Origin: Sphingobium estronivorans
Lineage (GTDB): Bacteria > Pseudomonadota > Alphaproteobacteria > Sphingomonadales > Sphingomonadaceae
Assembly: GCF_008692605.1 (NCBI RefSeq)
Contig: NZ_LFCT01000024.1
Coordinates: forward strand, 34,159-98,158
Reading direction: 5' to 3'
DNA: 64,000 nucleotides
In this document: positions 42,214 to 50,506 of the stretch, piece after piece
Numbering within the stretch: the first letter of the stretch is position 1
Layout: each line of letters opens with the position of its first letter
Program-made: the position numbers and the translations under genes
Notes under the pieces: generated by a model
What the model was told of the DNA's origin: nothing
Database searches by the model: none
Seen by the model: only the letters and a program-made list of their open reading frames with translations

Positions 42214-43452
42214 TCAACCGAGGCGAAGCGATGCGGCATATTGACGCAGCAAGTCGGCCATCGCGCTGCGAGCATGGCCCTTGTTCCCGATCACGATCTC
42301 CGGGTGGAGTTCCCGGCCAAGCGCCGTGCGATAGCCGAACGCCGGCCCGCCGTTTGCATCTTCGACCACGATACGGTGACCGCGTGGTTTCGCAGGCCCC
42401 GCATAGCGCGCGGTGAAATCTCCAAGCCGCCCCGATAGTCCGGCAGCCATCTTGCTCCAGCGGATATGTCCGGCGGCGAACTGGTCGCCGAAAGCGCGGC
42501 CGCGTGCGAGCCAGTGGCGGAATTGCGCACGCTGTTGGAGCACGGAATTGCGCGTGCGTTCCATGGTTCGGGCGAGCGGCAGGATGTTGGCATCGGCGTC
42601 GATGCGAGCGAGTTCCGCGTCGTCGGCAACGATCAGAATATCGGAATAGTCGCCCCGGCGCAGTTGCTCGCGGAGCACGACGCCATCGATGGCCGCCGGT
42701 CCGGTCGGTATCGATAGCGATTGGAGACCGGACTCCTTGTCGATCGTGAGCAGCGTCGCGCCTTCCTGTCCGGGCCGCTCGTGCAGCATCGCGAGGATAC
42801 CGATCGTTCCTTCGGCGAGTTCGGATGCTCCGAGGAGGAGCAGGCGCCGATGCCATGAGACCGGCGGCGGGACATCGGTCGGGCTCGGCCATTGGCTGGG
42901 AAGCGGTCGTGCAAGTTGCAGGCTGTCTGTCTGCATGGGCTCGGGCCGATCGGCCACAAAAGATCGTCGGGCGACGTCGAAGACATCGTCGGGCTGGCCG
43001 CCGCCATCGAGAAACCCCTGGTGGTAAGCGAGGCGGCGGTCGTCCGGCTGGCCCGATCGGGGCGGTGACGGGGGCCGTGACACCCATCCCGCGCGAGCGG
43101 CATATTGGCCTTCGGCATAAGCATAGGCGGCGTCCCAATCATAGCCGTGAACATCGCGGGCATGGAGGATCGTGGCATGGCGGCTGTCGGTGCTGCCTTG
43201 TACGATTTGGCGCTCGACAAAGGCGAAGTTCGCGGCCCTGCGCTGCAACTCGGTTTCCAGGCTGATGGCCTCATGGAGCGGTCGAAGCATCTGCACGCGC
43301 TCGCGGGTCCGCGCCATGCGGGCGTCCAGCGGAGCGTCGTTCGGGAGATCGGGGAAGCATCGCCACGCCTCGGCAATCGCGTGGGCATGGTGAGCCGGAC
43401 GGCCGCGCGCCATCCAGCACCCCGCAACGGCGGGGTCGAAGATGTCGGTCAT
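42214..43452 (-). CDS. Hypothetical 412-aa protein
   Basis: A 412-aa protein (MTDIFDPAVAGCWMARGRPA at the start). A helical N-terminal third, a Pro-rich middle (SRPPSPPRSGQPDD), and a C-terminal part with two Rossmann-like strands (LLLLGASELAEGTIG; DILIVADDAELARI). I do not recognise the family. The upstream region contains the decayed Mom-like copy. Confidence 0.68.
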   Translation of the reverse strand: MTDIFDPAVAGCWMARGRPAHHAHAIAEAWRCFPDLPNDAPLDARMARTRERVQMLRPLHEAISLETELQRRAANFAFVERQIVQGSTDSRHATILHARDVHGYDWDAAYAYAEGQYAARAGWVSRPPSPPRSGQPDDRRLAYHQGFLDGGGQPDDVFDVARRSFVADRPEPMQTDSLQLARPLPSQWPSPTDVPPPVSWHRRLLLLGASELAEGTIGILAMLHERPGQEGATLLTIDKESGLQSLSIPTGPAAIDGVVLREQLRRGDYSDILIVADDAELARIDADANILPLARTMERTRNSVLQQRAQFRHWLARGRAFGDQFAAGHIRWSKMAAGLSGRLGDFTARYAGPAKPRGHRIVVEDANGGPAFGYRTALGRELHPEIVIGNKGHARSAMADLLRQYAASLRLG

Positions 43453-43476
43453 GTCGAGAATCCTTTGTGCGGTTTC

Positions 43477-43680
43477 TCAAGCTGCGAGGTGAAGCAGCAG
43501 GAGCGCGGTCACATCGCCTTGCGTCGTGGCGCGATCTAGGACCGGATAGGCAGGCTTGAACCTTCGGGCCGAGATCCAGACTGTCTTCACTAGGGGAATT
43601 AGAAACATGAAACTAGGTTCGTTCCTGGATCCGTCGTGTTGTGGCCGTGACCGGGCGGCAGCGTGCAGGAAGCGCACCCG
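43477..43680 (-). pseudogene. Decayed second copy of the Mom-like gene (3' end only)
   Basis: The minus-strand frame ends FLIPLVKTVWISARR...YPVLDRATTQGDVTALLLL, matching the end of the intact protein at 44145 (YLFPLTKAARIAARK...YPLLDRAATEGDVTALPLL) over about 42 residues at roughly 60 percent identity. Upstream of 43610 the similarity fades, and no full gene remains. It is a remnant of a duplication with most of the gene lost. Confidence 0.75.
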
Positions 43681-43741
43681 GCTGTTTCGACGATATTATC
43701 GTCATCAGCGTCCGGAAATCACCGATGAAAGGGACGTTGGA

Positions 43742-44041
43742 TCACTCGCGCCGAAGGATCCGGCCTTCCTCCAACACGACGTCGTCGAGATGGATGGAAA
43801 TCGGTTTATCCATGTTCGGATGCACATCGCCTTGGTCAGTCGTGATGAAGGCGTCATGCGTGACCGCATCCGTCGGAATTGGGCCATAGTATGCCAGAAG
43901 CGCGTGATTGAATGCGCTGGACGGCAGCTCAAGGGCAATACCGAGAAGAGGCGTTCGGCGATTGTGAGTGATCTCGCCCAATGCCGCGATAAACCGCTCT
44001 GGATTCCTGAGTGGATAGATATGACCTTCGCGGAACGGCAT
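43742..44041 (-). CDS. Hypothetical protein
   Basis: A 99-aa protein (MPFREGHIYPLRNPERFIAA at the start), GGAGG six bases before the ATG. It lies between the intact Mom-like gene and its decayed copy and shows no known motif; KPISIHLDDVVLEEGRI near the end resembles a beta hairpin. Confidence 0.68.
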   Translation of the reverse strand: MPFREGHIYPLRNPERFIAALGEITHNRRTPLLGIALELPSSAFNHALLAYYGPIPTDAVTHDAFITTDQGDVHPNMDKPISIHLDDVVLEEGRILRRE

Positions 44042-44144
44042 CTTGGTCCTCCTTCGTCAGCACTTTATCATTCTGAGCGCTCGGAAAATCATAATAGTCG
44101 CGCATTGCGCCACCAGATGGGGCACTTCCTTAGTATCGCCGCGC

Positions 44145-45017
44145 TCAGGCGGCATGAGCCAACAACGGTAATGCGGTGACGTCACCTTCGGTCGCCGCGC
44201 GATCGAGCAGCGGGTAAGGCAGGCTCGGAACCTTGCGGGCGGCGATCCGGGCTGCCTTGGTCAAAGGAAATAAATAGGTGTGGCAGCCGGGGTGGCGCCG
44301 TCTGCGCAGGAACCCAGTGCGCTCAAGGTCTCTGAGCCAATCTGCCCGGTCTTCGCCGAAACGCGGCGGCCTCGCCCCGGCCTCGAGGAGTGCGTCCATC
44401 GCGTAGCGCTGACCGCACTCCGCGTTGCGTATCTTGGATATGGCGCGTGAAGAGATTGGCTGGCCATCGGGCAAAATCAGGTCCGTGCGCGGGCTCGATC
44501 TTCCCGAATATTGGCTGCCCGCCGCGCAATAGATGAGGCCGCAATGCCCTGGTAGAACAACTCGGCCATCGGCGTCGATGCGTCGCACGGGATCTGCATA
44601 GGAGATGACCGAAAGGATTTCAGGCTTCTCGCGCCGCAGAAGCCGGAACGCTCTGGCGATCAGGAAAGTCTCGGCGTTACCTCCCTGGGAATCGCTGATA
44701 ACGAGACGCCCTAGGTCGCAAGCCGTGCGTGGATCAGGGAGGCCCGCGCTCTTTGGCACGCTGGCATTGTTGACCGGGTGCGAGAAGACGCAGACCCCGA
44801 CCAGCTCGGGGCGACCGCCCTTGCCGTCAGCAAAGAGGCCCACCGAAAGCCGCGCGACGGGCATCGAGGCCGTATAATGATGCGCCCGCACGAAGGCAGC
44901 CGCCTGATACTTTGTGCTGATGACATCGACAGCGAGGCGCTTGGGGTCGATTTCCGCGGCGTTGGGAATCCAGCGGCAGCGGCGGTCGCGCCAGCGCTGG
45001 CTGCGGGTGGTGAGCAT
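44145..45017 (-). CDS. Mom-like (GNAT-fold) DNA adenine-modification protein
   Basis: A 290-aa protein resembling phage Mu Mom and its GNAT-fold relatives: AFVRAHHYTASMP, LVGVCVFSHPVN, ACDLGRLVISD, ILSVISYADP and LPGHCGLIYCAAGSQYSG. Mom converts adenine in DNA to a carbamoylmethyl form that blocks restriction enzymes. The later part (about 175-290) is a winged-helix-like region (RFGEDRADWLRDLERTGFLR). ATG 45017 has GGAG nine bases upstream; one five codons earlier is possible. It is preceded by a G-rich tract and divergent from the plus-strand ATPase gene. Its job here is probably to protect the element from restriction during transfer. Confidence 0.72.
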   Translation of the reverse strand: MLTTRSQRWRDRRCRWIPNAAEIDPKRLAVDVISTKYQAAAFVRAHHYTASMPVARLSVGLFADGKGGRPELVGVCVFSHPVNNASVPKSAGLPDPRTACDLGRLVISDSQGGNAETFLIARAFRLLRREKPEILSVISYADPVRRIDADGRVVLPGHCGLIYCAAGSQYSGRSSPRTDLILPDGQPISSRAISKIRNAECGQRYAMDALLEAGARPPRFGEDRADWLRDLERTGFLRRRRHPGCHTYLFPLTKAARIAARKVPSLPYPLLDRAATEGDVTALPLLAHAA

Positions 45018-45043
45018 GGTGGCAATCTCCATTGGATCACCAT

Positions 45044-45063
45044 CTCCCTCCCTCTCCCCTCCC
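45044..45063 (-). repeat. G-rich leader tract, copy 6 (before Mom-like gene)
   Basis: Minus strand reads GGGAGGGGAGAGGGAGGGAG, four G runs of three or more with loops of one to three bases, canonical quadruplex pattern, 26 bases before ATG 45017. Confidence 0.65.
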
Positions 45064-45238
45064 GCCGGTTTAACGCTTTGATGACGGCTAGAAAGATCGA
45101 TCACAGCGCCAAGTCGCACCAGGTCCGTCTTCGACCAAGCGATGTCCCACGCGGCTAAAGAGGATCGACGCAAAGTAAATCGTTTGGACGCCGTTTCTCG
45201 CGCCTCTTATTCATTGCGTATGGAAGGAGGATTCGCAC

Positions 45239-45811
45239 ATGGTGACGACACCCCCGGCATGGCTGGCGGATTATGGCGGATCGTCCGAGGCGATCGACAA
45301 ATTTCGGTCCTATGTCAGCATCGAGACTGTTTCGCGGGTCTACGATGCCTGGAAGAAAATCAGAAGCGTGCCAGTCCCGTTCAGTCATTGGCGATGGCAT
45401 AGCGTCGCTGCGCCCGGTTGCAGACAGGACAGCCGCGAGTGGCAGGACATCCACCGGCAGTTGCGCGGCTACATGGACGACGGCGGTGTTCTGGTCATCA
45501 CCGGGAGCGCGCTGACCGGGAAGACGTCCTTACTTGAACGACTGACGCCGGACAGCATCATCGACAACTCCCGGTCGGGATTGGAGCCTGGCGCAGGTAT
45601 TCCCTCCGAGCAGGTCCCGTCGGGCTTGTTCTCGATCGACGAAACCCAAGCGCATGATAGGCGCGACATCGTGCGCATGATCGCCGAGATGAAGGCCGCA
45701 AAGCGCGGCTTCGCGCTAGTGTTTCAGCGCCCTGAGACTTTTCGGGATCATCAGATCGGGGAGTATCTCGCGGCGCATCCGGTTCAGTTTCTGAATCTCT
45801 CTGATCATTAG
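45239..45811 (+). CDS. Small P-loop ATPase, unknown role
   Basis: A 190-aa plus-strand protein among minus-strand genes. Walker A GSALTGKTSLLERL (about 87-100) and a Walker B-like GLFSIDETQAHD (about 128-139) followed by FALVFQRPE, a sensor-like strand. GGAGG precedes the ATG by eight bases. It is divergent from the Mom-like gene, sharing a 220-base promoter region. It resembles small partition- or plasmid-type ATPases but I cannot name a family. Confidence 0.75.
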   Translation: MVTTPPAWLADYGGSSEAIDKFRSYVSIETVSRVYDAWKKIRSVPVPFSHWRWHSVAAPGCRQDSREWQDIHRQLRGYMDDGGVLVITGSALTGKTSLLERLTPDSIIDNSRSGLEPGAGIPSEQVPSGLFSIDETQAHDRRDIVRMIAEMKAAKRGFALVFQRPETFRDHQIGEYLAAHPVQFLNLSDH

Positions 45812-45863
45812 GAACAACCAAGAAGCATCGGCCGCTTCTGCATGGCGAGGGCGACACGATCGA

Positions 45864-46271
45864 TCACGCGCTGCGGCCCTTCAGCAGCGCATGAATCAGC
45901 TGTTCTTCCTTCTTGCTGATCCGGTGGCGTCGGCGATCGCGCTCGATTTGCTGTTGCACCGCGTCGGCGCAGTAGCGCGGCGGGGATTGCCTGGCCGCAC
46001 GAGGAAGCTCTGACCAGCCGTCGGCAGCGCTGATCCAAACCATGCCCAAGGCAGATGGCCGTAGCTCGCGCTCGCCGGTGATTTCGCTATTGGGATCATT
46101 GACGATCACGCCGCCGCAGTCATTGATCCGCTGGGGCGCTCGCCCGCTAAGGACGATCCGTGCGCCATGGCCAGTCGGCAAATGAACCGTGTCGCCCGGT
46201 TCTACGGCGGCGGCCAGTTCGCGGCCGATGGTGTAGTGAAGCGTCCAGCCATTCTCGGTGATGTGCGTCAT
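45864..46271 (-). CDS. Hypothetical protein downstream of the PRTRC genes
   Basis: A 135-aa protein (MTHITENGWTLHYTIGRELA at the start). The first 60 residues look beta-rich; the end is a basic helix (QQQIERDRRRHRISKKEEQ). It is 123 bases downstream of the ThiF-like gene on the same strand and may or may not belong to that operon. Confidence 0.68.
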   Translation of the reverse strand: MTHITENGWTLHYTIGRELAAAVEPGDTVHLPTGHGARIVLSGRAPQRINDCGGVIVNDPNSEITGERELRPSALGMVWISAADGWSELPRAARQSPPRYCADAVQQQIERDRRRHRISKKEEQLIHALLKGRSA

Positions 46272-46394
46272 GCACGTTCTCCTTCCAAAAGCTTGTGGAG
46301 GTCTGCGTTCCGTCGCGGCCGCAGGTGGGCAATCCGACTGGAAGACGAAGGCGGTGTCGTTGCCCAGGACGCGTGTCCTGTCAGGCGCGCGGCT

Positions 46395-47153
46395 TCAGTC
46401 GGCTCGCGGTAGCGGTATCGGGACGGCTTGCCCGCGCGCGAGGTTGAGGAAGGCGCCGACGTGGCCGATCGAACCGCGTCCGAGGAGATCGAACAGCAGC
46501 GAGAGGGCGTGGCTCGCCAGCACACGGTTGACGAACAGGGACTGGCGCTCGAGCGCTTCTGCGACCGAACAGGACGGTGCGTCGTCGTCGGCCAGGCTGT
46601 CGTCGGCAAGTTCCGGGAAATATTCAAGCACCGTCGGAAGGCGCGGGCCAGCCTGGGCGCCGCCACGCCCCGGGCAGCCGATCAGATATTGTCCGTCGGT
46701 CGCGCGATTGCCGAGGTCCATCCAGTAGGATGGAGCGGCCCTGCCCTTCGTGATAGCGGCGCCGAGCGCGCGGCGAGCCGAGGCCGTATCGACGCAGGTG
46801 ATGAGGATGTCCGCGTCGTCGACGCCAATCGCCGCGGGCGCGCGACCGTGAACGGCGTCCCAGGACAGGCCATGCGCGAGGTTGATCCGTTCCGTCAGCG
46901 TGCGGGCTTTGGAATTTCCGAGGTCACACCGGTAGAAGGGCTGGCGGCCGAGATTGGCTTCGCTCACGGTATCGTCATCGACCACGGTGACGTGTAGCGA
47001 TCGGGAGGAGATCGCCCGCAGTGCCGTGTCGAGCGAGGCGAGCCCCATCAGCATCTGGGCGCCGTTCCCTCCGCAGCCGACAAGCAGGATCTTGATCGGG
47101 CGATTGTCAAAGGCGGAGGGAAGATAGTGGCGGTCGTTGGTGTCAGGCTGCAT
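46395..47153 (-). CDS. PRTRC system ThiF/E1-like protein
   Basis: A 252-aa E1-like adenylating enzyme. The nucleotide site is GCGGNG (26-31) with VVDDD (57-61), NLGRQPF (67-73) and Lys82; a cysteine in PSCSVAEALERQ (Cys195) is placed like the catalytic Cys of ThiF/E1 proteins. It should activate the C-terminal Gly of the ubiquitin-like PRTRC C protein. It is the last gene of the PRTRC operon and its start lies 11 bases inside the end of PRTRC A. Confidence 0.9.
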   Translation of the reverse strand: MQPDTNDRHYLPSAFDNRPIKILLVGCGGNGAQMLMGLASLDTALRAISSRSLHVTVVDDDTVSEANLGRQPFYRCDLGNSKARTLTERINLAHGLSWDAVHGRAPAAIGVDDADILITCVDTASARRALGAAITKGRAAPSYWMDLGNRATDGQYLIGCPGRGGAQAGPRLPTVLEYFPELADDSLADDDAPSCSVAEALERQSLFVNRVLASHALSLLFDLLGRGSIGHVGAFLNLARGQAVPIPLPRAD

Positions 47154-47802
47154 GGGACTCTCCTGAGAACGGACTGCGCGGAAGGGGCAGGAACATGCCG
47201 TTGGCGCAGAGGCGTGATGCCATCTGCGGTCCGTCCGGGTCGTTGAGCCGACCGATGACCAGCGCGATCTTCGTCGCAAAAGCGTCGTCGGCATTGTCGG
47301 TGGCGCTGAAATAGGCCGGTCCCACAGCGTGGCTGTGGATGTCGCTGATCAAGTGCCAACCGGGCTGCAGGACCGGCGATCGATAGATGAGGCGCGAGGG
47401 TGTCGCCTCGTCAATGTCGGGAAAATGCAACGCGAACGCCTTGGCCGCCTCGTTCCAGAGCACGAAGGCCGCCGCCTCGTTGGGGAGTGCCGCTCGGAAG
47501 TGATCGACAACCCGCTCGAGAAGCTCGTGCGGGATGAGTCCGCACAAGAGGTCGGCCCTTGGCTCGCCCACGCTTCCATAGGGGACATAGGCGGAGATCG
47601 GCGGCGTGACGTTAATATCGAGCGCGAGCCAGGGCCGGCGCAGGATGAGCATCACGCCATCGTTCCCGATCGCCAGACCGTGTCCGGCGCGTGCATCACG
47701 GAGCGCATCGAGGGCGGGCGATCGCCCCTGGGGCGGGACCGGGTAGCAGGGTACGGCGGCGAGCACCGCGGCCGCTGTCGGATCGTCGGCGAGCAAGCTC
47801 AT
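47143..47802 (-). CDS. PRTRC system protein A, JAB/JAMM-type peptidase
   Basis: A 219-aa protein with the JAMM metal signature: Glu109 in NEAAAF, then HSHAVGPAYFSATD giving His156, His158, Ser166 and Asp169. All ligands are present, so a zinc isopeptidase activity is expected. In ubiquitin-like systems such enzymes trim or remove the modifier. It overlaps PRTRC B by ATGA upstream and the ThiF-like gene downstream. Confidence 0.92.
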   Translation of the reverse strand: MSLLADDPTAAAVLAAVPCYPVPPQGRSPALDALRDARAGHGLAIGNDGVMLILRRPWLALDINVTPPISAYVPYGSVGEPRADLLCGLIPHELLERVVDHFRAALPNEAAAFVLWNEAAKAFALHFPDIDEATPSRLIYRSPVLQPGWHLISDIHSHAVGPAYFSATDNADDAFATKIALVIGRLNDPDGPQMASRLCANGMFLPLPRSPFSGESHAA

Positions 47803-48617
47803 GGCCGTGTGCTGGCCGCGATAAGCCTGCCGACAGTGACTGGCTCGGCCGCAGATCCTCGCGATGCCGGACCGGCAAGAAGGGGCCTGAGCCGCTTGGT
47901 GGGGAAGCGGACAGCACGTCGGGCAGCGAGGTCATCCCAGAGTTTGACAAGACCACCCTTGCCGGTGACGGTCAGGTCCTGGCCCACATTGGGGTGCGTC
48001 GACCAGGAGTCGAATACCGCCCGCTCGAATTCCGGGATGGTCGCGATCGTCAGTGATTTCGGCTTCGGGATGTTTCCCCAGCAGAGCTGGCCATTCCTGT
48101 AGACATTGAGGATCGGCGAGTGGAGCAGCGAGGTTTGGGCGGTGGGGCGCTCATCCGCAGGCAGCGCGTAGACGCCGAGCGCCGATCGGGTAGCGACGAA
48201 GAGATGGGCCGGGTACGGCACCGGCAGAACGACGCGCTCGGACAGGACCCGCAGACCCTCAGGCGGGCTGGATAACGCGAAATAGGCGGAACGTACCTGC
48301 GCCGGGATCCACCATGCGAGTATGTCGGGATGGGCGACCAGCGCATTGGCTGGCAGGATCTCGGGAACGACGGTGCGGCCGAGCATTTCGGTCCAGTGGC
48401 GCAGATGGGCGCGCGTCAAGGGGGTGCCCGCCCCGATTGAGGGCTGGCCTTCATCATCGTGCTCGACAGCGTGGAGGCTGGCGAAGGCGGGTGCATCCCG
48501 TCGGATCCCGCCGTAGGAACTGACTCCCCGCTGCGTTTCCCTGCGGTAGAGCAGGATGGCATTGGTCAGGACCATGCCGCCGCCGCTCGCTTCGAAATAG
48601 GTGCTATGGTCGGGCAT
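47799..48617 (-). CDS. PRTRC system protein B (prokaryotic E2-like)
   Basis: A 272-aa protein of the PRTRC B family, whose core is classed as a prokaryotic E2-like domain. The conserved segment ILNVYRNGQLCWGNIPKP holds Cys179, positioned as the acceptor cysteine of E2 enzymes. A start region with DAILLY-like strands precedes it. It starts seven bases after PRTRC F and overlaps PRTRC A. Confidence 0.88.
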   Translation of the reverse strand: MPDHSTYFEASGGGMVLTNAILLYRRETQRGVSSYGGIRRDAPAFASLHAVEHDDEGQPSIGAGTPLTRAHLRHWTEMLGRTVVPEILPANALVAHPDILAWWIPAQVRSAYFALSSPPEGLRVLSERVVLPVPYPAHLFVATRSALGVYALPADERPTAQTSLLHSPILNVYRNGQLCWGNIPKPKSLTIATIPEFERAVFDSWSTHPNVGQDLTVTGKGGLVKLWDDLAARRAVRFPTKRLRPLLAGPASRGSAAEPVTVGRLIAASTRP

Positions 48618-48624
48618 GTCAGCC

Positions 48625-49716
48625 TCACAATTTGGTGGGGTCGAGTTCGATCAGGTTTTGGGCGGCGAGTAGGAACTCCGCGCCGAGCCGCAATGAGGTG
48701 AGCCAGTCGTCGATCCGTCCCGGATCCGTCAGCGGGCAAAGTCCCGCTATGTCCATGAAGCCCATTTCCATGCCGCTCCGGCCGACATCGTCGAGTTCGC
48801 GAGCGAACTGCTCTGACGGCACAAGCGTCAGTGGCGGCACTGAGGAGGCTTCTTCGAAGCCGGGGACGTACTGGTAGACAAGATCGATGTCGCAGTGCCA
48901 GGCATTGCGATCCGGTTGCAGGCCCTTCAAGGCGCGGCGCGCGCGGCGGAGGCTCCGCAACTTCTGCCGCAGGCCGCTGGGGAGTTGCGCGGGCTGTGCC
49001 GCGTTCGCCGCGATCATCCAATCGGGACGGCGGGCGTTCATCGTGGACGGAAGCGACTGTTCATCGATTTCGCCTTCGTCCACGCCATGATATTCGATCA
49101 TGCATCGACGGGCCGCTTCGTCATCGGTCTCGCCGTCCCAATAATACATGGAAATTTCATCGAATAGGTGATCGTAGCCGAAGATCGGCAGAACGATCCC
49201 CAGGGTTTGCTCGAGTTCTTGATAGACAGCGGCACGCCAGGCGATCGGAGCATCGCCGGTCTCGATCCAACCGAGGTCGATCTGTCCCATGCTGTCGCAG
49301 ACGATGGCGATCGCGGGTGGATCGCCCTCCTCGCCCTTCAGAACCGTCGTCCGCAGATCGGCGAGTTCGATCGGTGCGAGGATCTCGAGCACCGCCGCAC
49401 GGAAGACTTGTTCGATGCGCCGCCGGGCCTGCGCGCGCGTATATTGCTTGGGCGACGCTTCCCTCGCCGCAACCCAGGCGCCGATGAGTTTGTGATGCGG
49501 GCCCAGTGGACGATCGAAGAGCGTGGGAACAGCATCGGATATCGCGACGGATCGACCCGCGAGATCAGCCGAGAGGCGGGAGCCCGAAGGACGCGGGCGG
49601 CTCGAGCGGTTCGGGGCGGCCCTCGCCCGTGTTTTCCGGGTCGGCGAGCATCCGGGCGTGGAGGACCTGGATGCTCGTGTTGCAGGCAGGTGGGGAGAAG
49701 TCGGTCGTGTCGCCAT
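48625..49716 (-). CDS. PRTRC system protein F, start unclear
   Basis: The stretch from SADLAGRSVAISDAVPTLFD to the stop at 48625 is a normal PRTRC F-like protein of about 315 residues, ending in a conserved stretch with MGFMDIAGLCPLTDPGRIDDW. The only ATG in frame upstream is at 49716, deep inside the 74-aa gene, and the 45 residues it would add are Arg/Ser/Pro-rich nonsense. No ATG, GTG or TTG lies in frame between there and SADLAG. Either a rare start is used, or a frameshift has split one longer gene. The role of F in the PRTRC set is unknown. Confidence 0.75.
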   Translation of the reverse strand: MATRPTSPHLPATRASRSSTPGCSPTRKTRARAAPNRSSRPRPSGSRLSADLAGRSVAISDAVPTLFDRPLGPHHKLIGAWVAAREASPKQYTRAQARRRIEQVFRAAVLEILAPIELADLRTTVLKGEEGDPPAIAIVCDSMGQIDLGWIETGDAPIAWRAAVYQELEQTLGIVLPIFGYDHLFDEISMYYWDGETDDEAARRCMIEYHGVDEGEIDEQSLPSTMNARRPDWMIAANAAQPAQLPSGLRQKLRSLRRARRALKGLQPDRNAWHCDIDLVYQYVPGFEEASSVPPLTLVPSEQFARELDDVGRSGMEMGFMDIAGLCPLTDPGRIDDWLTSLRLGAEFLLAAQNLIELDPTKL

Positions 49717-49789
49717 CGTCGGACCCGATCCATTGGAGGAGCGTCTTGCGGGGTGCGGCCGGGATGGCCGCGTGCTTGCTGCCGGCCAT
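49565..49789 (-). CDS. 74-aa protein between PRTRC C and F
   Basis: A 74-aa protein (MAGSKHAAIPAAPRKTLLQW at the start), ATG two bases after the stop of PRTRC C. It ends in a Pro-rich tail just where PRTRC F coding begins in another frame. It may be an independent small protein or the displaced N-terminus of PRTRC F. Confidence 0.6.
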   Translation of the reverse strand: MAGSKHAAIPAAPRKTLLQWIGSDDGDTTDFSPPACNTSIQVLHARMLADPENTGEGRPEPLEPPASFGLPPLG

Positions 49790-49791
49790 GG

Positions 49792-49998
49792 TCAGCCCTT
49801 GGTTCCGACGGCGCGACGATATTCGGTGACATGGGCCGTGCCCGAGACGCCGGCGTCCACCATCTCGGCGTTGACGATCGCCGGAAAGAGCGTGGCATGG
49901 TAAGCGCGTAGGGCGGCCAGGTCATCGGCGAGGTGCGGCGGGACCGGAAGGTCGATGCCGTCATATCTGTAGGTGCGGGTGAGACGATTGATCTGCAT
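49792..49998 (-). CDS. PRTRC system protein C, ubiquitin-like
   Basis: A 68-aa protein of the PRTRC C family, which is classed as a prokaryotic ubiquitin-like protein. It has the beta-grasp type opening (INRLTRTYRYDGIDLPVP) and the typical PRTRC C ending EYRRAVGTKG. The terminal Gly would be the residue adenylated by the ThiF-like protein. It starts 42 bases after PRTRC E. Confidence 0.88.
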   Translation of the reverse strand: MQINRLTRTYRYDGIDLPVPPHLADDLAALRAYHATLFPAIVNAEMVDAGVSGTAHVTEYRRAVGTKG

Positions 49999-50040
49999 GG
50001 GTGCCTCCCGGCTGATGTGGGAATGTTCGAGCGAAGTCGG

Positions 50041-50469
50041 TCAGAAGAGGGTAGCGGGTTCGTTCGGCTTGGCGTCCGCCGGCGGACTGGTCCGCACCGG
50101 CACTTTCGCGGCGCTGGTCGGAGAGGTCGCCTTGGACGCCGTTGCAGCTTTCGCCTTGGCGGCTTCGGCGGCGGCGGTTCTGGCGGCTTCGGCGGCTTCC
50201 CGCTGTTCGGCGAGCTGGTCGGCGAGCGTCTTGCGCGTGGCGATAAGATCTCCGAGCGCGCCGTGTGGCCCCTTGGCGAGTTCTGCGTCGATCTCCGCGG
50301 CGGTGGCGGTGATCGAGATCGGCCGGGTCTCGCCGGCTTCGAGCTTGGCCCCCGCGCCTTCGGCCTTCCGGGGAATGACGGTGAGGGTGACGGTGTCATC
50401 GGGGCCGGCAACGAGGTCGAGGCCGAGCGAATAGCGCTTGAGCAGCGGAAGCAGGCTTGCAATCAGCAT
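50041..50469 (-). CDS. PRTRC system protein E
   Basis: A 142-aa protein. The N-terminal 50 residues are the conserved PRTRC E unit (LLPLLKRYSLGLDLVAGPDD; VTLTVIPRK); the rest is an Ala/Lys-rich helix and tail (AEAARTAAAEAAKAKAATAS), likely a coiled coil or disordered. The start at 50469 is 37 bases after the ParB stop. Role unknown. Confidence 0.85.
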   Translation of the reverse strand: MLIASLLPLLKRYSLGLDLVAGPDDTVTLTVIPRKAEGAGAKLEAGETRPISITATAAEIDAELAKGPHGALGDLIATRKTLADQLAEQREAAEAARTAAAEAAKAKAATASKATSPTSAAKVPVRTSPPADAKPNEPATLF

Positions 50470-50506
50470 GGCGGTCAGTCCTTGTGTTGGAGAGTGTGGA
50501 ATCCGG

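Noticed and set aside
44145..45173. Longer 342-aa version of the Mom-like gene
   Set aside because: The extra 52 residues read through the G-rich tract and the shared promoter region; ATG 45017 has a ribosome-binding site.
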